Shown in pieces: positions 1-8,776 of a stretch of DNA of 64,000 bases (within the stretch, counting starts at the first letter, position 1; every line of letters begins with the position of its first letter). Both the position numbers and the translations under genes were made by a program. The stretch covers positions 1 to 64,000 of the forward strand of contig CAKVCL010000001.1 in assembly GCA_934725855.1 (NCBI GenBank), read 5' to 3'. Under the pieces are notes generated by a model. The model had not been told where the DNA came from. It was given only the letters and a program-made list of their open reading frames with translations, and searched no databases. This stretch comes from an uncultured Cellulosilyticum sp. (GTDB taxonomy: Bacteria > Bacillota > Clostridia > Lachnospirales > Cellulosilyticaceae).

Positions 1-236
1 CTTAAATTCTTGTTCTTGTCTATATAATGGTATGGCATTAGTATATTTTTGATTGATAATGTAAGCCATTAAACTAGACGAAACCACACCTTTAGGAATA
101 AGTGCTTTAGGACTTTTGGCAGCTTTTATAAAACTCCTGATTCCTTCCTTATCACACTTCCTACAGCTATAGATATAAGTAACATGTTTAGTGACACAGA
201 AGAAAATACCTATAAAGAATACTAATTTAACATTGG
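1..236 (-). mobile_element. IS66-family transposase remnant (cut by window edge)
   Basis: The reverse strand reads as a continuous frame resembling the zinc-binding and early catalytic part of IS66 TnpC transposases: a CRKC pair, then IPKGVVSSSLMAYI and NAIPLYRQEQEF, which match the typical IS66 pattern of a zinc knuckle followed by a hydrophobic 'AYI..QKY....PLYRQE' stretch. A TGA at about 237-239 interrupts the frame on its N-terminal side, so the start is missing. The C-terminal part lies beyond base 1. No second transposition gene (TnpA/TnpB) or terminal repeat can be seen here. It is read as a broken copy; whether the part outside the window is intact is unknown. Confidence 0.7.
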
Positions 237-614
237 TTCAAGATGGAGAAAAGAAGAACTCACATATATTGTCATCAGAATGCTGCAATCTGATGCATAT
301 TTACTCAAATGTAGCAAGAAGGCAATATTGAGAATCATTATAATGGTAGTTTGATTAATATTGATGCAGTTGAGCATATAGTGTATAGAAAAAGTAATGT
401 AAAGTCATTGATAATGAAGGTTACTGATTATCTCAAATAGAATTTACAAACGATTGTACCAAATATATACTAGAGTTAATAGCTAGATGTTTTAGGACTT
501 GATAAATCGGAATTTATTATTTGTTGAATAACTTGAATGTTAATATGCGTTGCTTGTGGCAATGGGCAATTTCCTCATACAATAGTGTTAGCAAATAAAA
601 GGAGGATATTTATA
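237..614. other. Gene-poor stretch with decayed coding fragments
   Basis: No intact gene is seen. A short forward frame at 315-440, without a start codon, encodes about 41 residues ending in SLIMKVTDYLK, and could be the tail of a lost gene; I cannot identify it. The rest is AT-rich with no convincing hairpin. A strong ribosome binding site (AAAAGGAGG) at about 596-604 belongs to the regulator that follows. Confidence 0.4.
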
Positions 615-1124
615 ATGTTAAATGAAAACATTAAAGCCATTAGAAAATCAAAAGGGCTTTCTCAACAAGAACTTGCTATTAAATTGAATGTGGTACGACA
701 AACAATCTCAAAATGGGAGCAAGGATTGTCCGTCCCCGATTCAGATCTGTTGATTTCCATTTCAGAAGTTCTTGAAACCCCTGTAAGCACGTTACTTGGA
801 GAAACTGTTATTGAAACTAAGGTGGATGACTTGAAAGCAATTTCAGAAAAGTTAGAAACTATAAACTTGCAGCTCGTACAAAGAAAAACCACGAAGCGAA
901 AAATTATTCATGGTTCACTCATTACACTATGTGCTGTTATAGTAATGATTTCAGTGGTCTTAATTATATTAAATAGTCCTTATTTAGGTTGGAATTATAG
1001 TGACCCTGAAACTGCTGTTATTGGAGTAGCTTTTCACGTATTTGAATGGTTGTTTGTCAGGTTAGCACCGATTATCTTTGTTGGAGCAATCATTGGAGCT
1101 TTCTTGACACGGAAGAAAGTGTAA
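615..1124 (+). CDS. Membrane-anchored XRE-family transcriptional regulator
   Basis: A 169-residue protein. Residues 1-60 form an XRE/Cro-type helix-turn-helix (GLSQQELA, then VRQTISKWEQG), which binds DNA. Residues 61-95 are a charged linker. Two hydrophobic segments at about 100-120 and 145-164 should span the membrane, and the tail is RKK. This layout is common among small Firmicute regulators that sense something at the membrane, but no target is visible. The start is placed at 615 because AAAAGGAGG lies about 10 bases upstream; an in-frame ATG at 537 lacks such a site and would add 26 residues before the HTH. It stands alone next to decayed genes. Confidence 0.8.
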   Translation: MLNENIKAIRKSKGLSQQELAIKLNVVRQTISKWEQGLSVPDSDLLISISEVLETPVSTLLGETVIETKVDDLKAISEKLETINLQLVQRKTTKRKIIHGSLITLCAVIVMISVVLIILNSPYLGWNYSDPETAVIGVAFHVFEWLFVRLAPIIFVGAIIGAFLTRKKV

Positions 1125-1180
1125 AATTGCTCTACTTTGGGAGCGTGGGTTAGACTTATAAATTCCAATTTATCTATTAA

Positions 1181-2168
1181 CCTAGTAAGTTAAACATAGG
1201 AGATAGTATTGCAATTTTCTCACCTTCTTCACCTGCAACTGCTACTGCACAAAGAAGATATCTACGCGTGAAATATTATTTAGAACAAAAAGGATTTAAA
1301 GTTGTAGAAGGAAAACTTACAGGAAAAAGAGATTTTTACCGCTCAGGCTCAATAAAAGAACGAGCAGATGAACTGAATAGTCTGATACATACTAAAGATG
1401 TTAAATGCATAATGGTGGCAATTGGAGGAATGAACTCTAATTCTATACTGGCTTATATCGATTACGAAGAATTAAAGAAAAATCCTAAAATCATTGTTGG
1501 TTATTCAGATGTCACGGCACTTTTGCTAGGCATTTATGCCAAAACAGGGTTAGTAACATATTATGGACCAGCAATGGTTGCGTCTTTTGGAGAATTTCCA
1601 CCATTTGTTGATTGGACATATGATTATTTCATGAATGTAATTATGGGAAAAGCAGATATACCTTATAGTCCGCTAATGCCTTCTAGTTGGACAGATGAAT
1701 ATATTAACTGGGATACCCAAAATGTAAGTAAAAAATCTTACCAGAATAAATGGATTACTCTTAATAAGGGAAGCGTAAGAGGTCGGTTAATAGGTGGAAA
1801 TCTAAATACTATGGAAGGAATATATGCCTAAAATTAATGAAGGAGATATCCTATTCATAGAAGATTCATTAAAAGATGCTGCAACGATAGAACGGAGTTT
1901 CTCACTGCTCAAACTAAATGGAGTGTTTGATAGAATAGGTGGCTTAATACTTGGAAAGCATGAATTATTTGATGATTGTGGTACAGGAAGAAAACCATAT
2001 GAGATATTACAGGAAGTTATAGGAGAAGTTCATTTTCCGATATTAGCTGAATTTGATTGTTGCCATACTCATCCTATGATTACAATGCCAATTGGTTGCG
2101 AAGTAGAATTAGATGCCAAGCAAAAAAGGGTTACAGTAATAGATGAATTTATTAATAGAGAAGTTTAA
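1181..2168 (+). pseudogene. Frameshifted MccF-like / LD-carboxypeptidase (S66 family)
   Basis: Two overlapping frames together make one S66-family serine peptidase, the family of LD-carboxypeptidase and microcin C immunity protein MccF. The first frame (1181-1831) begins PSKLNIGDSIAIFSPSSP, with the nucleophile motif GYSDVTALL and the segment GGNLNTMEGIY. The second (about 1824-2168) continues PKINEGDILFIEDS and ends with the histidine region CCHTHPMITMPIG. A frameshift separates them at about 1820-1830, where relatives carry roughly four more residues after GIY; loss of about 14 bases between repeated 'tat' sequences would explain it (inference). A stop codon at 1178-1180 precedes the first residues and no proper start is found, so the gene is damaged twice. 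The catalytic Ser, Glu and His regions all remain recognisable, suggesting recent decay. Confidence 0.75.
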
Positions 2169-2271
2169 TAATGAAAATTGTAGTTAACTTGTATATTAAA
2201 ACGCTTTGATACTGTATAGACTATATTATTTTGGATATGCTTTAAACATACTTAGCATTTAAGGAGTTCCA

Positions 2272-2520
2272 ATGAAAGTTTATATTAAATTGCTTATTCA
2301 GCAGAAGCGTAATCGAAGTACAGCTTCTATCTACCTATCTATTGCTATGGCTTACCTTTATAGTTATAACTGGGATGAAGCAATGTATGTTTTAACGTGT
2401 ATCAAAGATTTAGCTCTATTACCAGAAGAAGAAAGGGCATGGCTTTATTTAGGTGCCATTATTAAAGATAAAGATACAAAGAAACTCAAAGACTTATTCG
2501 CTTATCTTAATGACGAGTAG
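2272..2520 (+). CDS. Small TPR-like protein of unknown function
   Basis: An 82-residue protein preceded by AAGGAG at 2261-2266, about 5 bases before the ATG. The sequence is helical, with pattern A..YLSIAMAYLYSYNWDEAM followed by a second helix pair and WLYLGAI, which resembles one or two tetratricopeptide units. TPR units usually mediate protein contacts. It may be a genuine small protein or the C-terminal stump of a larger TPR protein, since the preceding 100 bases have no coding frame and the neighbours on the left are decayed. I do not recognise a specific family. Confidence 0.5.
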   Translation: MKVYIKLLIQQKRNRSTASIYLSIAMAYLYSYNWDEAMYVLTCIKDLALLPEEERAWLYLGAIIKDKDTKKLKDLFAYLNDE

Positions 2521-2548
2521 TTGATTCAACTACAAAAAATGATATAAT
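2521..2548 (+). promoter_or_regulatory. Candidate sigma-A promoter for the PLP enzyme
   Basis: TTGATT at 2521-2526 and TATAAT at 2543-2548 are 16 bases apart. Transcription would begin near 2555, just before the hairpin at 2564-2596. Confidence 0.55.
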
Positions 2549-2563
2549 AAATTAAAAACATAT

Positions 2564-2596
2564 GAGCACCCATTAGTCCTAGATTAATGGGTGCTC
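2564..2596 (+). promoter_or_regulatory. 12-bp perfect hairpin in the 5' leader
   Basis: GAGCACCCATTA and TAATGGGTGCTC form a perfect 12-base stem around a 9-base loop. No T-run follows on the forward strand, so it is not a normal terminator for the gene before it; on the reverse strand a weak T-run follows. It ends 6 bases before the GAGGAG ribosome binding site of the next gene and lies within its presumed transcript, so it may protect the RNA end or affect translation. Confidence 0.55.
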
Positions 2597-2614
2597 AAAA
2601 CTGAGGAGAACTTC

Positions 2615-3895
2615 ATGAATACATTAAATGAGTTATTTGGAATCGATGCTCAAACGGAAGCATTTTGTAATCAAGTAGAAGAAAGCTTAAAAGAGCGTTT
2701 TAGTGCTTTGGATCAAACCATGCATCTTAATGGAGCCAAAGTGCTTCATGCGATGCAAAAAAATAAATTAAGTGATATTCATTTTGCGGCTACAACCGGT
2801 TATGGTTATAATGACTTAGGACGTGATGTTGTAGAACAAATTTATGCAGATATATTTAAGACAGAAGCAGGTCTTGTACGCCCACAATTAATGTCAGGAA
2901 CGCACGCCTTAACCGTAGCCTTATTTGGGAACTTGCGTCCTGGGGATGAATTACTTTCTCCAGTTGGCAAACCTTATGACACTTTAGAAGGCGTAATAGG
3001 GATTCGTCCTGAAGTGGGTAGTCTAGCAGAATACGGCATCACCTATAAGCAAGTGGATTTAAAGGAAGATTACAGTTTTGATTATGAGGGCATCCGCGGG
3101 GCCATTACAGATAAGACAAAACTTGTAACCATTCAAAGATCAAAAGGTTATAGTTATCGTCCAACTTTTTCAGTCAAACAAATTGGTAAGCTAATTTCAT
3201 TTATTAAAGAAATTAAACCAGATGTTGTATGTATGGTAGATAACTGCTATGGAGAATTTGTTGAAACCATAGAGCCAACAGAGGTAGGCGCAGATTTATG
3301 TGTGGGCTCACTCATCAAAAATCCTGGTGGTGGATTAGCTCCTATTGGTGGGTATATTGTGGGTAAAAAAGCATATGTGGAAAAAGCGGCGATGCGCCTT
3401 ACAGCTCCAGGACTTGGTAAAGAGGTTGGTGCTACACTCGGACTCAATCAACCTGTTTTACAAGGTTTATTCCTTTCTCCTGAAGTAGTTAGTAATGCGC
3501 TTAAAGGAGCAATCTTTGCTGCTGCATTATATGAAAAACTGGGATTTGAAGTGATGCCAACTTCAAATGAATCTCGTCATGATATTATTCAAGCCATTAA
3601 TATGAAATCACCTGAAAATGTGATTGCTTTTTGCCAAGGTATTCAAAAAGGTGCACCCGTTGATAGCTTTGTAACTCCAGAACCATGGGATATGCCAGGC
3701 TATGATGCCCCAGTTATTATGGCAGCTGGTGCCTTTATTCAAGGAGCTTCCATTGAAATGAGTGCTGATGCACCTATTAAACCACCTTATACCGTTTTCT
3801 TCCAAGGTGGACTTACTTTCTACCATGCCAGATTAGGGGTTATGATTGCTCTACAAACTATGAAAGATAAAGGGCTGATTAAATTACCTCAATAA
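2615..3895 (+). CDS. Methionine gamma-lyase-family PLP enzyme (YnbB / aluminium-resistance type)
   Basis: A 426-residue PLP-dependent protein of the Cys/Met-metabolism superfamily, of the group often annotated as 'aluminium resistance' or YnbB-like. It has the N-terminal motif DIHFAATTGYGYNDLGRD, the cofactor region QLMSGTHAL, and the lysine segment GSLIKNPGGGLAPIGGYI that should hold PLP. Family members are soluble homotetramer-type enzymes; the physiological substrate is not settled, and a carbon-sulphur lyase role is inferred from homology. The ATG at 2615 is preferred over an in-frame GTG at 2591, because GAGGAG lies 6 bases upstream and the GTG is buried in a hairpin stem. It stands alone, with its own promoter and terminator. 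Confidence 0.88.
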   Translation: MNTLNELFGIDAQTEAFCNQVEESLKERFSALDQTMHLNGAKVLHAMQKNKLSDIHFAATTGYGYNDLGRDVVEQIYADIFKTEAGLVRPQLMSGTHALTVALFGNLRPGDELLSPVGKPYDTLEGVIGIRPEVGSLAEYGITYKQVDLKEDYSFDYEGIRGAITDKTKLVTIQRSKGYSYRPTFSVKQIGKLISFIKEIKPDVVCMVDNCYGEFVETIEPTEVGADLCVGSLIKNPGGGLAPIGGYIVGKKAYVEKAAMRLTAPGLGKEVGATLGLNQPVLQGLFLSPEVVSNALKGAIFAAALYEKLGFEVMPTSNESRHDIIQAINMKSPENVIAFCQGIQKGAPVDSFVTPEPWDMPGYDAPVIMAAGAFIQGASIEMSADAPIKPPYTVFFQGGLTFYHARLGVMIALQTMKDKGLIKLPQ

Positions 3896-3902
3896 ATTAT
3901 TC

Positions 3903-3955
3903 AAAAAGGTATCCCGCCTAAAAGATGTCCTGTCTTTGGGGTGTGATACCTTTTT
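3903..3955 (+). terminator. Rho-independent terminator after the PLP enzyme
   Basis: AAAAAGGTATC pairs with GATACCTTTTT, with a second internal AAAGA/TCTTT pairing, followed by a T-rich tail. It begins 8 bases after the stop codon and also separates this gene from the convergent nadE. Confidence 0.8.
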
Positions 3956-3988
3956 ATTTTTTATCCTTATCCGTTCATTTTGCTACCC

Positions 3989-5941
3989 CTAAAACTTAGC
4001 TTTAAGGGTTTCTAGCTCCTCTTTCCAGAGATTCCAATATGCATCAGAGGGCATTTTTAAATCGCCTCTAGGCGATAAACAAACAGAGCCCACTTTAGGC
4101 CCATCTGGTAAACAAGAGCGTTTAAATTGGTGTTTAAAGAAACGTTCAAAAAAAGTATAAAGCCATTTGAAGATGGTTGCCTGATCAAATTCTCCTTCAA
4201 AAGCCTGCTGGGCTAAAAAGAAAATCTTACTCGGTCTAAATCCAAACCGCAGTACATTATAAATAAAGAAATCATGTAAATCATAAGGTCCTACAAGATC
4301 CTCTGTTTTTTGAGCAATCGTTCCATTCTCATGTGGTGGAAGAAGTTCAGGACTTACTGGCGTATCCAGAACATCAAATAAAATTTCTTGAACCAGTGGT
4401 TCACTTTCATAATGTGCCACATAGTCAATCAAATAGCGCACCAAGGTTTTAGGAACACCCGAATTAATGCCATACATAGACATATGATCCCCATTAAAAG
4501 TTGCCCATCCAAGAGCTAATTCTGATAAATCACCTGTGCCTATCACCAATCCATTATTTTGATTCGCCAGATCCATTAGAATTTGAGTACGCTCTCTAGC
4601 TTGAGCATTCTCAAAAGTCACATCATGCTGCTTTGTAGAATGCCCAATATCATTTAAATGCTGCTTAGTTGCTTCAATAATGGAAATTTCTTTTATGGTG
4701 ACCCCTAGGAGCTTCATTAAATTCATAGCATTTTGATAGGTACGCTCCGTTGTTCCAAACCCTGGCATGGTTACCCCCATAACCTGTTGATGAGACATAT
4801 GCGCATAGTCAGCCGCTTTAACACAGGCAAGAAGCGCAAGTGTTGAATCCAAACCACCGGATATTCCTAAAATCAAATAATCTGCTTTTGCATATAAAGC
4901 ACGTCTTGCAAGCCCATGTGCTTGTATGTCAAAAATAGCTTTACAACGTTCCTTGCGTTTGGTCTCATCTTTTGGCACAAAAGGTCTTGGGTCAACAGAT
5001 CGGTTAAATTCAAAGTGGGGTAGTTTTAAATCAAATAGAATCGTTTGATACTTTAGGGAATCCATAAGTGCTGTTGGAGAAATATTATTTTGATGAATCC
5101 GTTCTTTATGCAATTTTTCAAGATCAATAATGGCATAAGTAAAGGTTGTATCATCAGCAAATAATTTTGATTCCCCCAATAAATAACCGTTTTCATAGAT
5201 CAGCTGATGACCACTAAAGACTAAATCTGTCGTCGATTCCGTCACACTTGAAGAAGTATAAAGATAAGCAATCATTGTTTTGGCTGAATGTTGTGACACA
5301 AGCTCTTTACGATATTGAGACTTACCAATCGTTTCATTACTTGCTGAGAGATTGGCAATAATTGTGGCTCCATTTAAAGAATGGAAAAGGCTTGGTGGAA
5401 GCGTTGCCCATAAATCTTCACAAATATCAATGCCTAACTTAAAATAGGGCATCTGTTTACATTCAAAAACTAAATGGGGTGAAATCACACATTTTTGATT
5501 AGCATAGATGGTTTGATTAGACTGTAAATTGTGTGCCGCTGTAAACCATCTTTTTTCATAGAACTCACTATAATTAGGCAAATAGGTCTTTGGAACAATC
5601 CCTAGAATATGTCCTTTATGAATTACTAGTGCGCAGTTATATAGACCATTTCCTATTGGAATAGGTGCACCAATAACCGCAATGATTTCTAGATCTTGTG
5701 TGCTCAAGAGCAGTCTTTCTATACTTTTTTCTGCTTCTTCTATTAAACTACTTTGATAAAATAAATCCCCACAGCTGTAGCCTGTTACACAAAGTTCAGG
5801 ATACACCGCTAAACTTGAACCATTTTGGGAGGCTTCATGTAGTGAGCGTGCTATTTCATCAACGTTAAAGGCACAATCTGCTAAATGCATACTTGGCGTA
5901 ACGGTGCAAACCTTAATAAAGTGATAATCCTGATAGTCCAT
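3989..5941 (-). CDS. nadE: Glutamine-hydrolysing NAD(+) synthetase
   Basis: A 650-residue cytosolic enzyme that converts nicotinic acid adenine dinucleotide to NAD using ATP and glutamine nitrogen, the last step of NAD synthesis. The N-terminal nitrilase domain (about 1-290) shows the Glu-Lys-Cys triad in VYPELCVTGY, VPKTYLPNY and GIDICEDLW. The C-terminal synthetase domain has the PP-loop ISGGLDSTLALL and the downstream GTGDLSELALGW motif. The start is placed at 5941 (MDYQDYHF), with a weak AGAGG upstream; an in-frame extension to 6019 adds 26 residues lacking family similarity. It is divergent from the MBL-fold gene. NadD, the preceding pathway enzyme, is encoded near 57 kb. Confidence 0.95.
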   Translation of the reverse strand: MDYQDYHFIKVCTVTPSMHLADCAFNVDEIARSLHEASQNGSSLAVYPELCVTGYSCGDLFYQSSLIEEAEKSIERLLLSTQDLEIIAVIGAPIPIGNGLYNCALVIHKGHILGIVPKTYLPNYSEFYEKRWFTAAHNLQSNQTIYANQKCVISPHLVFECKQMPYFKLGIDICEDLWATLPPSLFHSLNGATIIANLSASNETIGKSQYRKELVSQHSAKTMIAYLYTSSSVTESTTDLVFSGHQLIYENGYLLGESKLFADDTTFTYAIIDLEKLHKERIHQNNISPTALMDSLKYQTILFDLKLPHFEFNRSVDPRPFVPKDETKRKERCKAIFDIQAHGLARRALYAKADYLILGISGGLDSTLALLACVKAADYAHMSHQQVMGVTMPGFGTTERTYQNAMNLMKLLGVTIKEISIIEATKQHLNDIGHSTKQHDVTFENAQARERTQILMDLANQNNGLVIGTGDLSELALGWATFNGDHMSMYGINSGVPKTLVRYLIDYVAHYESEPLVQEILFDVLDTPVSPELLPPHENGTIAQKTEDLVGPYDLHDFFIYNVLRFGFRPSKIFFLAQQAFEGEFDQATIFKWLYTFFERFFKHQFKRSCLPDGPKVGSVCLSPRGDLKMPSDAYWNLWKEELETLKAKF

Positions 5942-6083
5942 AACAATACCTCTATTTCTTTGGATATTAACACCTTTAATATGCCTCAAAAAAGAGAAAT
6001 ATATAATTCCAAAACTCATTAAAGTTTATTTTATCATGGTCGATATGCATATAAGTGATTACTATTTCAAAGGAGAAAATGCG

Positions 6084-6821
6084 ATGAATACAAATGATTT
6101 CCAAACTAATGGTCCTGAGCCGATTACCAATTTACCCAATATCTATCAATTTTTTCATCAGGAAGATCACGTTTATTCCACCTTTATTTTAGGAGAAGAA
6201 AGTGGATTACTGATTGATACTGGATTTGGTGAATACAGTCTAGACGAGTGTATTAGAAAAATCACCAATAAACCTTATGAAGTGCTTAATACACATGGTC
6301 ATCCAGATCATATTTTAGGAAATGGTGAATTTTCATCTGTCTGGTTAAATAAACTAGATGAAAGCATCGCTAAAAAATATGCAGAGAAAAAAATATTTAA
6401 TTATAAGTGGCTTAAAGAGGGGCAATGCTTTGATCTTGGAAACCTTCGTCTAAAAGTTGTATTATTACCAGGACATACAGCTGGCTCTATTGGACTACTA
6501 TGGGAGAAAGAGCGCTTATTAATTGCAGGTGATGCCCTAAACCCTACATTATGGTTGTTCTTAGCTGAGTGTTCCTCCTTATCTGACTATAGAAAAACAG
6601 TAGAATATGCTAAAACCTTGCCATTTGATCATTATTTGTTTGCACATCATAACGAACCACTTCCTAAAGCTTTTCTGGATGTTATTCTCAAAAATATCGA
6701 TACGCTCAAATTAGATGAAACGACCAAAGAAACGATACTAGATTATGAAACCTATCAATCTGTTTATAGAGAAAACAGTATGGAATCACGTATTGTATAT
6801 GCCCGAAAAACACTTTTATAG
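6084..6821 (+). CDS. MBL-fold metallo-hydrolase
   Basis: A 245-residue metallo-beta-lactamase-fold protein. The metal-binding motif THGHPDH is at about 70-76, a second histidine lies in LLPGHTAGS, the aspartate in LIAGDAL, and a distal histidine in FAHHNEP. The fold is used by glyoxalase II-like and other hydrolases, and the substrate cannot be told from sequence. The ATG at 6084 is chosen because AAAGGAG lies 8 bases upstream; an in-frame ATG at 6036 has no such site. It is transcribed away from nadE, with about 140 bases between the two starts, so they may share a divergent promoter region. The gene stands alone. Confidence 0.85.
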   Translation: MNTNDFQTNGPEPITNLPNIYQFFHQEDHVYSTFILGEESGLLIDTGFGEYSLDECIRKITNKPYEVLNTHGHPDHILGNGEFSSVWLNKLDESIAKKYAEKKIFNYKWLKEGQCFDLGNLRLKVVLLPGHTAGSIGLLWEKERLLIAGDALNPTLWLFLAECSSLSDYRKTVEYAKTLPFDHYLFAHHNEPLPKAFLDVILKNIDTLKLDETTKETILDYETYQSVYRENSMESRIVYARKTLL

Positions 6822-6912
6822 AACAATAAACAAATGCTTCTCGTAAATATTTTTACATCATATTTTCAAACAAAGATTTGCGTAATTTGATTGTTCCGCT
6901 ATTTATTTACTC

Positions 6913-6970
6913 AAAAAAATACACTGTCTATTTCTAAATAATCATTAGAAATAAACAGTGTATTTTTATT
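6913..6970. terminator. Bidirectional terminator between the MBL gene and lexA
   Basis: AAAAATACACTGT plus TATTTCTA pairs with TAGAAATA plus ACAGTGTATTTTT around a short AT loop. T-runs on both strands fit termination of lexA from the right and of the MBL gene from the left. Confidence 0.8.
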
Positions 6971-6983
6971 AATCCCTTGATCA

Positions 6984-7595
6984 TCAATAAATGCGCAAGA
7001 GACCAATCACTTTTCCTAAAATCTGAACCTCTTGTGCATAAATAGGGTCCATGCTATCATTCTCGGGCTGAAGTCTAATACGGTCTTTTTCTTTAAAAAA
7101 TCGTTTAACCGTTACTTCCTCTTCAATCATAGCCACTACAATTTCGCCATTATGTGCTTCAGATTGTTTGCGAACAATAATCTGGTCACCGTCCATAATG
7201 CCTGCATTAATCATACTGGTTCCTTTGACATGAAGGATAAACGTTTCATCTTGCCTTGCTATTTGCTTTGGAAGTGGAAAATAATCTTCAATATTTTCTA
7301 CTGCTAGAATGGGTATACCAGCTGTAACTTTTCCTAAAATAGGCACAGCATTCACATGATCTTCAAGCCAATCGGCTTCTTCGTCGAGTACTTCTATGGT
7401 TCGTGGTTTACTAGGATCACGTCTAATAAATCCTTTGCGCTCTAATGTATTTAAATGGCTATGAACCGTAGAAGTAGAGCTAAGTCCAACGGCAAGGCAA
7501 AGTTCTCTAACAGAAGGTGGATACCCTTTTTCTTTTAATGATTTTTTTATACAGTCAAGGATTTGTTGCTGTTTGGCTGATAGTATTTGTTCCAT
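6984..7595 (-). CDS. lexA: SOS repressor LexA
   Basis: A 203-residue repressor of the SOS DNA-damage regulon. Residues 1-65 form the winged helix with the typical LexA start ([19 protein letters not shown]). The self-cleavage bond is Ala92-Gly93 in VTAGIPI. The catalytic Ser127 (KGTSMINAG) and Lys164 (VTVKRFF) are present, so RecA-stimulated cleavage should work. The length is normal for Firmicutes. A strong promoter with a LexA-type operator is found at 7627-7665, showing probable self-repression. Upstream on the same strand lies a tyrosine recombinase gene whose end abuts this operator. Confidence 0.97.
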   Translation of the reverse strand: MEQILSAKQQQILDCIKKSLKEKGYPPSVRELCLAVGLSSTSTVHSHLNTLERKGFIRRDPSKPRTIEVLDEEADWLEDHVNAVPILGKVTAGIPILAVENIEDYFPLPKQIARQDETFILHVKGTSMINAGIMDGDQIIVRKQSEAHNGEIVVAMIEEEVTVKRFFKEKDRIRLQPENDSMDPIYAQEVQILGKVIGLLRIY

Positions 7596-7626
7596 AAATA
7601 TCCCTCAATCCTATATTATTTAGTCT

Positions 7627-7665
7627 ATTATAACATATGCCCACCCAAAAATCAAACATATGTTC
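7627..7665 (-). promoter_or_regulatory. lexA promoter with overlapping SOS box
   Basis: On the reverse strand, TTGATT (7650-7655) and TATAAT (7627-7632) are 17 bases apart. A palindrome at 7654-7665 reads GAACATATGTTT on that strand, 11 of 12 matches to the Firmicute LexA box GAACATATGTTC, and it overlaps the edge of the -35 element. A second partial half site, GCATATGTT, lies in the spacer. Confidence 0.8.
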
Positions 7666-8775
7666 TTATTCTTCCCTAAGTTTTACAATAGACGCTGCAT
7701 ATTTCCTACGGGCATCATCCATTTGCGCATAATGCTTTTTGGTTGTATTAACGTCCTTATGTCCAAGCACATCCGCCACCAAATAAATATCTCCTGTTTC
7801 CTGATAAAGTTGTGTTCCATATGTAGAGCGCAATTTATGAGGCGTAATCTTTTTTAAAGTTGTGACATGTGCACTGTATTTTTTGACAAGAAGCTGAACA
7901 CTCCGAACGGAAATTCGTTTATTTTGTAAAGAAAGAAAAAGTGGATGATCAAAATCCTTACATGACTTTTGTTTGCGTTCTACTAGATAATCTCTTAATA
8001 TTTTTTCAACTTCACGACTAAAATAAATAATCGTTTCATTGCCACCTTTTCGAGTGATTTTCACCCCATTATAATTAAAATCAATATCCTCAAGATTAAT
8101 TCCCACACATTCAGATACGCGAATACCTGTTCCAAGCATAAGCGCTACAATGGCTAAATCTCTTTTTTTAGTAAATTCATGATAAATTTTCTGTTTGTCC
8201 GTCAGTTGCTCACCTGATTCCACCACATCTAATAATTTGGCAATTTCATCAACCTCCAAACGAACAATAGGCTTTTCATGAATTTTAGGCATGTCCACAA
8301 TAGAGGGCGCATTGGTTGAAATACGTTGTTGTTTATAAAAGTAATGGTACATCGTTTTAATCGAAGCTAATTTTCTAGCTTTTCCATTTTGTCCATTTTG
8401 CTTAAAATGGGGATGCCTTAAAGACTGCACTTGTTCGTCATATTCATTTTCTAATAGCTGTTCATTGTTTTCTTCCTCTTGTTTTTCATAGTAAGATAAA
8501 TATTCTAAAAAACACTCGATATCTCTTGCGGTTACTTGTTCTAAATCGCTTAACTTAAGATCTTTTATAGATTCAAGTGCAGCATGTTGTGGCATCTGGG
8601 TTAACATATAGTATAAGAACACACGAATGTCATAAGCATAAGCCAGACGTGTATTGGCGCTTGTGGTATGCTCAATTCCCCTAAAAAAGTCAAAAATAAA
8701 AGAGGGGAGTTCTTGCAACAATTCTCTTGTTTTAATCGTAACATATTTTTGACGCCTTTCCTGATAACTGCCCAT
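7666..8775 (-). CDS. Tyrosine recombinase (XerC/XerD-like integrase)
   Basis: A 369-residue site-specific recombinase. The core-binding domain is at about 25-150 and the catalytic domain at 170-365. All catalytic residues are visible: Arg219 (GTGIRVSE), Lys243 (TRKGGN), His313 and Arg316 (HKLRSTYG), His339 (GHKD) and Tyr349 (KKHYAQ). It is longer than classical XerC/D by a charged insert at about 96-135. The ATG at 8775 follows AAAGGAGG and the upstream gene's stop by one base, so translation is coupled; an in-frame extension to 8859 lies inside that gene. No phage or transposon genes adjoin it, so a housekeeping role such as dimer resolution is possible, but this is inference. Confidence 0.87.
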   Translation of the reverse strand: MGSYQERRQKYVTIKTRELLQELPSFIFDFFRGIEHTTSANTRLAYAYDIRVFLYYMLTQMPQHAALESIKDLKLSDLEQVTARDIECFLEYLSYYEKQEEENNEQLLENEYDEQVQSLRHPHFKQNGQNGKARKLASIKTMYHYFYKQQRISTNAPSIVDMPKIHEKPIVRLEVDEIAKLLDVVESGEQLTDKQKIYHEFTKKRDLAIVALMLGTGIRVSECVGINLEDIDFNYNGVKITRKGGNETIIYFSREVEKILRDYLVERKQKSCKDFDHPLFLSLQNKRISVRSVQLLVKKYSAHVTTLKKITPHKLRSTYGTQLYQETGDIYLVADVLGHKDVNTTKKHYAQMDDARRKYAASIVKLREE

Positions 8776-8776
8776 T

